Shown: in pieces, positions 55,182 to 64,000 of the stretch
Layout: each line of letters opens with the position of its first letter
Position numbering within the stretch: position 1 is the first letter of the stretch
Assembly: GCA_030998225.1 (NCBI GenBank)
Contig: JAPYXD010000604.1
Location: 10,434,001 to 10,498,000 of the forward strand
From: Diplolepis rosae
Taxonomy: Eukaryota; Arthropoda; Insecta; Hymenoptera; Diplolepididae
DNA: 64,000 nucleotides
Direction: 5' to 3'
Notes under the pieces: generated by a model
What the model saw: the letters and a program-made list of their open reading frames with translations, nothing else
What the model was told of the DNA's origin: nothing
Database searches by the model: none
Position numbers and translations under genes: made by a program

Positions 55182-58100
55182 TTTTACCAACCATCCTTAA
55201 TATAATCCCTCATCATTTGATCATGACATTACATTTAATAAAAAAAACTATCGTTCTCTTATGTGTCTTCAGACGTCACACAACAGATCGAGTTAAGGAA
55301 TAGTTGCGTGTGAGGACTTTCCGTCCGCTTGGTTTTCTTGTGTGCTATTTGGTAACCCTTATCGTAAGTAATAAAGTGTATAAATGTGTATAAATAAACT
55401 CAGCGTCCATAAATGGGAAAATAACATCAGGAAACCAGATTTAAAAAAATCTATATCACTACAAACAACAAGTGGGAATAGTACTACGTACCAATGTTAA
55501 AAGGGGTGTTGGAATCTTCATTTCTGATATGCATTTCTTAACAGTAGCACAAATAACGTATATAAAGCAAGGTTCTGTAATTCATGAATTATGCGACAAA
55601 ACAGCTTTACGAGTTATACTACCAACCGGACATTTATGGCGCCAGAAAAAAGATACATTGATTGAATATGAGCTTGCTGATTTTACCAACCATCCTTATT
55701 ATAATCCCACATCATTTGATAATGACATTGCATTTAATAAAAACAACTAAAGTTCTCTTATGTGTCTTCAGACGTCACATAAGAGATCGTGTTCTGGAAT
55801 AGTGGCGTGTGAGAACTTTTCATCCGTTTGGTTTTCTTGTGTGCTATTTGGTAAGCCTTATCGTAAGTAATAAAGTGTATAAATGTGTATAAATAAACTC
55901 AGCGTCCATAAATGGGAAAATAACATCAGGAAACCAGATTAAAAAAAATCTATATCACTACAAGCAGCAAGTGGGAATAGTACTACGAACCAATGTTAAA
56001 AGGGGTGTTGGAATCTTCATTTCTGATATGCATTTCTTAACATTAGCACAAATAACGTATATAAAGCAAGGTTCTGTTGTTCATGAATTATGCGACAAAA
56101 CGGCTTTAGGAGTTATACTACCAACCGGACATTTATGGCGCCAGAAATAAGATACATTGATTGAATATGAGCTTGCTTATTTTACCAACCATCCTTATTA
56201 TAATCCCACATCATTTGATCATGACATTACATTTAACAAAAAAAACTGTGGTTCTCTTATGTGTCTTTAGACGTCACATAAGAGATCGAGTTCTGGAATA
56301 GTGGCGTGTGAGGACTATCCGTCGGCTTGGTTTTCTTGTGTGCTATTTGGTAACCCTTATCGTAAGTAATAAAGTGTATTAATGTGTATAAATAAACTCA
56401 GTGTCCATAAATGGGAAAATAACATCAGGAAACCAGATTAAAAAAAATCTATATCACTACAAGCAACAAGTGGGAATAGTACTACGTACCAATGTTAAAA
56501 GGGGTGTTGGAATCTTTATTTCTGATATGCATTTCCTAACAGTAGTACTAATAACGTATATAAATCAAGGTTCTGTAATTCATGAATTATGCGACAAAAC
56601 GGCTTTACGAGTTATACTACCAACCGGACATTTATGGCGCCAGAAGTAAGATACATTAATTGAATATCAGCTTGCTGATTTTACCAACCATCCTTATTAT
56701 AATCCCACATCATTTGATCATGACATTAGATTTAATAAAAAAAACTATCGTTCTCTTATGTGTCTTCAGGCGTCACATAAGAGATCGAGTTCTGGAATAG
56801 TGGCGTGTGAGGACTTTCCGTCGGCTTGGTTTTCTTGTGTGCTATTTGGTAACCCTTATCGTAAGTAATAAAGTGTATAAATGTGTATAAATAAACTCAG
56901 CGTCCATCAATGGGAAAATAACATCAGGAAACCAGATTAAAAAAAATCTATATCACTACAATCAACAAGTGGGAATAGTACTACGTACAAATGTTAAAAG
57001 GAGTGTTGGAATCTTCATTTCTGATATGCATTTCTTAACAGTAGCACAAATAACGTATATAAAGCAAGGTTCTGTAATTCATGAATTATGCGACAAAAGG
57101 TCTTTACGAGTTATACTACCAACCGGACATTTATGGCGCCAGAAGTAAGATACATTGATTGAAAATGAGCTTGCTGATTTTACCAACCATCCTTAATATA
57201 ATCCCACATCATTTGATCATGACATTAGATTTAATAAAAAAAACTATCGTTCTCTTATGTGTCTTCAGGCGTCACATAAGAGATCGAGTTCTGGAATAGT
57301 GGCGTGTGAGGACTTTCCGTCGGCTTGGTTTTCTTGTGTGCTATTTGGTAACCCTTATCGTAAGTAATAAAGTGTATAAATGTGTATAAATAAACTCAGC
57401 GTCCATCAATGGGAAAATAACATCAGGAAACCAGATTTAAAAAAATCTATATCACTACAAGCAACAAGTGGGAATAGTACTACGTACCAATGTTAAAAGG
57501 GGTGTTGGAATCTTCATTTCTGATATGCATTTCTTAACAGTAGCACAAATAACGTATATAAAGCAAGGTTCTGTAATTCATGAATTATGCGACAAAACGG
57601 CTTTCCGAGTTATACTACCAGCCGGACATTTATGGCGCCAGAAGTAAGATACATTAATTGAATATCAGCTTTCTGATTTTACCAACCATCCTTATTATAA
57701 TCCCACATCATTTGATAATGACATTACATTTAATAAAAACAACTAAAGTTCTCTTATGTGTCTTCAGACGTCACATAAGAGATCGAGTTCTGGAATAGTG
57801 GCGTGTGAGAACTTTTCATCCGTTTGGTTTTCTTGTGTGCTATTTGGTAACCCTTATCGTAAGTAATAAAGTGTATAAATGTGTATAAATAAACTCAGCG
57901 TCCATAAATGGGAAAATAACATCAGGAAACCACATTAAAATAATCTATATCACTACAAGCAAGAAGTGGGAATAGTACTACGAACCAATGTTAAAAGGGG
58001 TGTTGGAATCTTTATTTCTCATATGCATTTCCTAACAGTAGTACAAATAACGTATATAAAGCAAGGTTCTGTAATTCATGAATTATGCGACAAAACGGCT

Positions 58101-59172
58101 TTAGGAGTTATACTACCAACCGGACATTTAGGGCGCCAGAAATAAGATACATTGATTGAATATGAGCTTGCTGATTTTACCAACCATCCTTATTATAATC
58201 CCACATCATTTGATCATGACATTACATTTAACAAAAAAAAGTATCGTTCTCTTATGTGTCTTCAGACGTCACATAAAAGATCGAGTTCTGGAATAGTTGC
58301 GTGTGAGGACTTTCCGTCCGTTTGGTTTTCTTGTGTGCTATTTGGTAACCCTTATCGTAAGTAATAAAGTGTATTAATGTGTATAAATAAACTCAGTGTC
58401 CATAAATGGTAAAATAACATCAGGAAACCAGATTAAAAAAAATCTATATCACTACAAGCAACAAGTGGGAATAGTACTACGTACCAATGTTAAAAGGGGT
58501 GTTGGAATCTTTATTTCTGATATGCATTTCCTAACAGTAGTACTAATAACGTATATAAATCAAGGTTCTGTAATTCATGAATTATGCGACAAAACGGCTT
58601 TACGAGTTATACTACCAACCGGACATTTATGGCGCCAGAAATAAGATACATTGATTGAATATGAGCTTGCTGATTTTACCAACGATCCTTAATATAATCC
58701 CACATCATTTGATCATAACATTACATTTAATAAAAAAAACTATCGTTCTCTTATGTGTCTTCAGACGTCACACAAGAGATCGAGTTCTGGAATAGTGGCG
58801 TGTGAGGACTTTCCGTCCGTTTGGTTTCCTTGTGTGCTATTTGGTATCCCTTATCGTAAGTAATAAAGTGTATGAATGTGTATAAATAAACTCAACGTCC
58901 ATAAATGGGAAAATGACATAAGGAAACCAGATTAAAAAAAATCTATATCACTACAAGCAACAAGTGGGAATAGTACTACGTACCAATGTTAAAAGGGGTG
59001 TTGGAATCTTCATTTCTGATATGCATTTCTAAACAGTAGCACAAATAACGTATATAAAGCAAGGTTCTGTAATTCATGAATTATGCTACAAAACAGCTTT
59101 ACGAGTTATACTACCAACCGGACATTTCTGGCGCCAGAAAAAAGATACATTGATTGAATATGAGCTTGCTGA

Positions 59173-59313
59173 TAACAGTAGCACAAATAACGTATATAAA
59201 GCAAGGTTCTGTAATTCATGAATTATGCGACAAAACAGCTTTACGAGTTATACTACCAACCGGACATTTATGGCGCCAGAAAAAAGATACATTGATTGAA
59301 TATGAGCTTGCTG
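59173..59313 (+). repeat. 141-bp partial duplication inside a monomer (copy 3)
   Basis: The junction 'cttgctgataacagtagcac' is identical to copies 1, 2 and 4. Confidence 0.8.
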
Positions 59314-61309
59314 ATTTTACCAACCATCCTTAATATAATCCCTCATCATTTGATCATGACATTACATTTAATAAAAAAAACTATCGTTCTCTTATGTGTC
59401 TTCAGACGTCACACAAAAGATCGAGTTCTGGAATAGTGGCGTGTGAGGACTTTCCGTCCGCTTGGTTTTCTTGTGTGCTATTTGGTAACCCTTATCGTAA
59501 GTAATAAAGTGTATAAATGTGTATAAACAAACTCAGCGTCCATCAATGGGAAAATAACATCAGGAAACCAGATTTAAAAAAATCTATATCACTACAAACA
59601 ACAAGTGGGAATAGTACTACGTACCAATGTTAAAAGGGGTGTTGTAATCTTCATTTCTGATATGCATTTCTTAACAGTAGCACAAATAACGTATATAAAG
59701 CAAGGTTCTGTAATTCATGAATTATGCGACAAAACAGCTTTACGAGTTATACTACCAACCGGACATTTATGGCGCCAGAAAAAAGATACATTGATTGAAT
59801 ATGAGCTTGCTGATTTTACCAACCATCCTTAATATAATCCCTCATCATTTGATCATGACATTACATTTAATAAAAACAACTAAAGTTCTCTTATGTGTCT
59901 TCAGACGTCACATAAGAGATCGAGTTCTGGAATAGTGGCGTGTGAGAACTTTTCATCCGTTTGGTTTTCTTGTGTGCTATTTGGTAAGCCTTATCGTAAG
60001 TAATAAAGTGTATAAATGTGTATAAATAAACTCAGCGTCCATCAATGGGAAAATAACATCAGGAAACCAGATTTAAAAAAATCTATATCACTACAAGCAA
60101 CAAGTGGGAATAGTACTACGTAACAATGTTAAAAGGGGTGTTGGAATCTTTATTTCTGATATGCATTTCCTAACAGTAGTACAAATAACGTATATAAAGC
60201 AAGGTTCTGTAATTCATGAATTATGCGACAAAACGGCTTTAGGAGTTATACTACCAACCGGACATTTATGGCGCCAGAAATAAGATACATTGATTGAATA
60301 TGAGCTTGCTGATTTTACCAACCATCCTTATTATAATCCCACATCATTTGATCATGACATTACATTTAATAAAAGAAACTATCGTTCTCTTATGTGTCTT
60401 CAGACGTCACATAAGAGATCGAGTTCTGGAATAGTGGCATGTGAGGTCTTTCCTTCCGTTTGGTTTTCTTGTATGCTACTTGGTAACCCTTAGCGTAAGT
60501 AATAAAGTGTATAAATGTGTATAAATGAACTCAGCGTCCATAAATGGGAAAATAACATCTAGAAACCAGATTAAAAAAAATCTATATCACGACAAGCAAC
60601 AAGTGGGAATAGTACTACGTACCAATGTTAAAAGGGGTGTTGGAATCTTTATTTCTGATATGCATTTCCTAACAGTAGTGCAAATAACGTATATAAATCA
60701 AGGTTCTGTAATTCATGAATTATGCGACAAAACAGCTTTACGACTTATACTACCAACCCGACAATCGTCGCCAGAAATAAGATACATTGATTGAATATGA
60801 GCTTGCTGATTTTACCAACGATCCTTAATATAATCCCACATCATTTGATCATAACATTACATTTAATAAAAAAAACTATCGTTCTCTTATGTGTCTTCAG
60901 ACGTCACACAAGAGATCGAGTTCTGGAATAGTGGCGTGTGAGGACTTTCCGTCCGTTTGGTTTCCTTGTGTGCTATTTGGTATCCCTTATCGTAAGTAAT
61001 AAAGTGTATGAATGTGTATAAATAAACTCAACGTCCATAAATGGGAAAATGACATAAGGAAACCAGATTAAAAAAAATCTATATCACTACAAGCAACAAG
61101 TGGGAATAGTACTACGTACCAATGTTAAAAGGGGTGTTGGAATCTTCATTTCTGATATGCATTTCTAAACAGTAGCACAAATAACGTATATAAAGCAAGG
61201 TTCTGTAATTCATGAATTATGCTACAAAACAGCTTTACGAGTTATACTACCAACCGGACATTTCTGGCGCCAGAAAAAAGATACATTGATTGAATATGAG
61301 CTTGCTGAT

Positions 61310-61450
61310 AACAGTAGCACAAATAACGTATATAAAGCAAGGTTCTGTAATTCATGAATTATGCGACAAAACAGCTTTACGAGTTATACTACCAACCGGA
61401 CATTTATGGCGCCAGAAAAAAGATACATTGATTGAATATGAGCTTGCTGA
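61310..61450 (+). repeat. 141-bp partial duplication inside a monomer (copy 4)
   Basis: The junction lies 2137 bp after copy 3, so it was amplified as part of the 4-monomer higher-order unit. Confidence 0.8.
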
Positions 61451-64000
61451 TTTTACCAACCATCCTTAATATAATCCCTCATCATTTGATCATGACATTA
61501 CATTTAATAAAAAAAACTATCGTTCTCTTATGTGTCTTCAGACGTCACACAAAAGATCGAGTTCTGGAATAGTGGCGTGTGAGGACTTTCCGTCCGCTTG
61601 GTTTTCTTGTGTGCTATTTGGTAACCCTTATCGTAAGTAATAAAGTGTATAAATGTGTATAAATAAACTCAGCGTCCATAAATGGGAAAATAACATCAGG
61701 AAACAAGATTAAAAAAAATCTATATCACTACAAGCAACAAGTGGGAATAGTACTACGTACCAATGTTAAAAGGGGTGTTGGAATCTTCATTTCTGATATG
61801 CATTTCTTAACAGTAGCACAAATAACGTATATAAAGCAAGGTTCTGTAATTCATGAATTATGCGACAAAACAGCTTTACGAGTTATACTACCAACCGCAC
61901 ATTTATGGCGCCAGACAAAAGATACATTTATTGAATATGAGCTTGCTGATTTTACCAACCATCCTTATTATAATCCCACATCATTTGATAATGACATTAC
62001 ATTTAATAAAAACAACTAAAGTTCTCTTATGTGTCTTCAGACGTCACATAAGAGATCGAGTTCTGGAATAGTGGCGTGTGAGAACTTTTCATCCGTTTGG
62101 TTTTCTTGTGTGCTATTTGGTAAGCCTTATCGTAAGTAATAAAGTGTATAAATGTGTATAAATAAACTCAGCGTCCATAAATGGGAAAATAACATCAGGA
62201 AACCAGATTAAAAAAAATGTATATCACTACAAGCAAGAAGTGGGAATAGTACTACGAACCAATGTTAAAAGGGGTGTTGGAATCTTCATTTCTGATATGC
62301 ATTTCTTAACATTAGCACAAATAACGTATATAAAGCAAGGTTCTGTTGTTCATGAATTATGACAAAACGGCTTTAGGAGTTATACTACCAACCGGACATT
62401 TATGGCGCCAGAAATAAGATACATTGATTGAATATGAGCTTGCTGATTTTACCAACCATCCTTATTATAATCCCACATCATTTGATCATGACATTACATT
62501 TAATAAAAAAAAACTATGGTTCTCTTATGTGTCTTTAGACGTCACATAAGAGATCGAGTTCTGGAATAGTGGCGTGTGAGGACTATCCGTCGGCTTGGTT
62601 TTCTTGTGTGCTATTTGGTAACCCTTATCGTAAGTAATAAAGTGTATTAATGTGTATAAATAAACTCAGTGTCCATAAATGGGAAAATAACATCAGGAAA
62701 CCAGATTAAAAAAAATCTATATCACTACAAGCAACAAGTGGGAATAGTACTACGTACCAATGTTAAAAGGGGTGTTGGAATCTTCATTTCTGATATGCAT
62801 TTCTAAACAGTAGCACAAATAACGTATATAAAGCAAGGTTCTGTAATTCATGAATTATGCGACAAAACAGCTTTACGAGTTATACTACCAACCGGACATT
62901 TATGGCGCCAGAAAAAAGATACATTGATTGAATATGAGCTTGCTGATTTTACCAACCATCCTTAATATAATCCCACATCATTTGATCATGACATTACATT
63001 TAATAAAAAAAACTATCGTTCTCTTATGTGTCTTCAGACGTCACACAAAAGATCGAGTTCTGGAATAGTGGCGTGTGAGGACTTTCCGTCCGCTTGGTTT
63101 TCTTGTGTGCTATTTGGTAACCCTTATCGTAAGTAATAAAGTGTATAAATGTGTATAAATAAACTCAGCGTCCATAAATGGGAAAATAACATCAGGAAAC
63201 CAGATTAAAAAAAATCTATATCACTACAATCAACAAGTGGGAATAGTACTACGTACCAATGTTAAAAGGGGTGTTGGAATCTTCATTTCTGATATGCATT
63301 TCTTAACAGTAGCACAAATAACGTATATAAAGCAAGGTTCTGTAATTCATGAATTATGCGACAAAACAGCTTTACGAGTTATACTACCAACCGGACATTT
63401 ATGGCGCCAGAAAAAAGATACATTGATTGAATATGAGCTTGCTGATTTTACCAACCATCCTTATTATAATCCCACATCATTTGATAATGACATTACATTT
63501 AATAAAAACAACTAAAGTTCTCTTATGTGTCTTCAGACGTCACATAAGAGATCGAGTTCTGGAATAGTGGCGTGTGAGAACTTTTCATCCGTTTGGTTTT
63601 CTTGTGTGCTATTTGGTAAGCCTTATCGTAAGTAATAAAGTGTATAAATGTGTATAAATAAACTCAGCGTCCATAAATGGGAAAATAACATCAGGAAACC
63701 AGATTTAAAAAAAACTATATCACTACAAGCAACAAGTGGGAATAGTACTACGTATCAATGTTAAAAGGGGTGTTGGAATCCTCATTTCTGATATGCATTT
63801 CTTAACAGTAGCACAAATAACGTATATAAAGCAAGGTTCTGTTGTTCATGAATTATGCGACAAAACGGCTTTAGGAGTTATACTACCAACCGGACATTTA
63901 TGGCGCCAGAAATAAGATACATTGATTGAATATGAGCTTGCTGATTTTACCAACCATCCTTATTATAATCCCACATCATTTGATCATGACATTACATTTA

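Larger units (their letters stand above)
55741..62009 (+). repeat. Higher-order repeat domain, 4-monomer period (1996 or 2137 bp)
   Basis: The marker 'aaaaacaactaaagttctc' occurs near 55741, 57737, 59873 and 62009 (spacings 1996, 2136-2137, 2136). The longer period equals four monomers plus the 141-bp partial duplication. It is a different organisation from the 5-monomer domain to its left. Confidence 0.8.
40453..64000 (+). repeat. Satellite array, ~500-bp monomer, about 47 copies, runs off the window
   Basis: The monomer runs from 'ctatcgttctcttatgtgtc' to 'cattacatttaataaaaaaa' and is repeated head to tail at about 499-502 bp. Copies are mostly over 90% identical by eye. They differ by point changes and small insertions, some of which recur at fixed intervals (higher-order repeats). 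Conserved landmarks in each monomer: a cttcag acceptor, a GTAAGT or GTATGT donor, 'aaagtgtataaatgtgtata', 'gtgggaatagtactacg' and 'accggacattta.ggcgcca'. A frame of up to 75 codons without ATG (G-I-V-L-R-T-N-V-K...) is open in some monomers. In others an 'agaaataag' variant stops it, so it is not under obvious protein constraint. Confidence 0.97.

Noticed and set aside
40453..64000. CRISPR-like array or tandem protein-coding gene family
   Set aside because: The units are ~500-bp near-identical satellite monomers without spacers. The frames lack ATG and are closed by variants in many monomers.

Overview
This is AT-rich animal nuclear DNA, most likely from an insect. The sequence shows spliced genes with consensus GT-AG introns, TATA/Initiator-type promoters, two mariner elements, Penelope-like retroelements with a GIY-YIG endonuclease, a THAP-domain transposase relic, many MITEs and fold-back elements, and a long satellite array. 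A parasitoid hymenopteran would fit, but nothing here proves the order. Only two host genes are clearly supported, and most of the rest is transposon-derived.

Layout. (1) 1-9 kb: the 3' end of a RIM/Fife-family synaptic active-zone gene. Four exons encode the C-terminal C2 domain. The last intron (3.9 kb) holds a mariner (5051-7788) that carries three further insertions, each with readable junctions. (2) 9-16.7 kb: no convincing gene, with MITEs and fold-back elements in plain AT-rich sequence. (3) 16.7-25.4 kb: a complete five-exon secreted serine-protease homologue in which all three catalytic positions are replaced. Its introns carry tRNA-like repeats, a second mariner, fold-backs and two GC-rich islands. 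(4) 25.5-32.8 kb: two decayed Penelope-like elements lying head to head. One GIY-YIG domain is split by a TTAA-flanked MITE. The other element is split by a 352-bp palindromic tRNA-like retroposon with a 12-bp target duplication. (5) 32.9-36.1 kb: an unclassified 1.8-kb transposon with 33-bp perfect terminal repeats, then a THAP/P-type transposase pseudogene. (6) 36.7-37.2 kb: promoter and first exon of a dead paralogue of the protease homologue, with a MITE in its promoter. (7) 40.08-40.16 kb: a TATA + Initiator promoter and a 47-nt non-coding first exon ending in a strong splice donor. (8) 40.45-64 kb (window end): about 47 copies of a ~500-bp satellite with higher-order structure. Nearly every monomer carries a 91-nt exon-like unit between good splice sites, and in many copies the acceptor sits in the loop of an 11-bp hairpin.

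The most unusual items are the promoter plus splice donor feeding an exon-bearing satellite (architecture reminiscent of hsr-omega-type satellite lncRNA genes, by analogy only), the palindromic tRNA-like retroposon family, and the 33-bp-TIR element with repeated subterminal motifs. Precise insertions within recognisable coding sequence (mariner, GIY-YIG, reverse transcriptase) let several MITE boundaries and target-site duplications be read directly.
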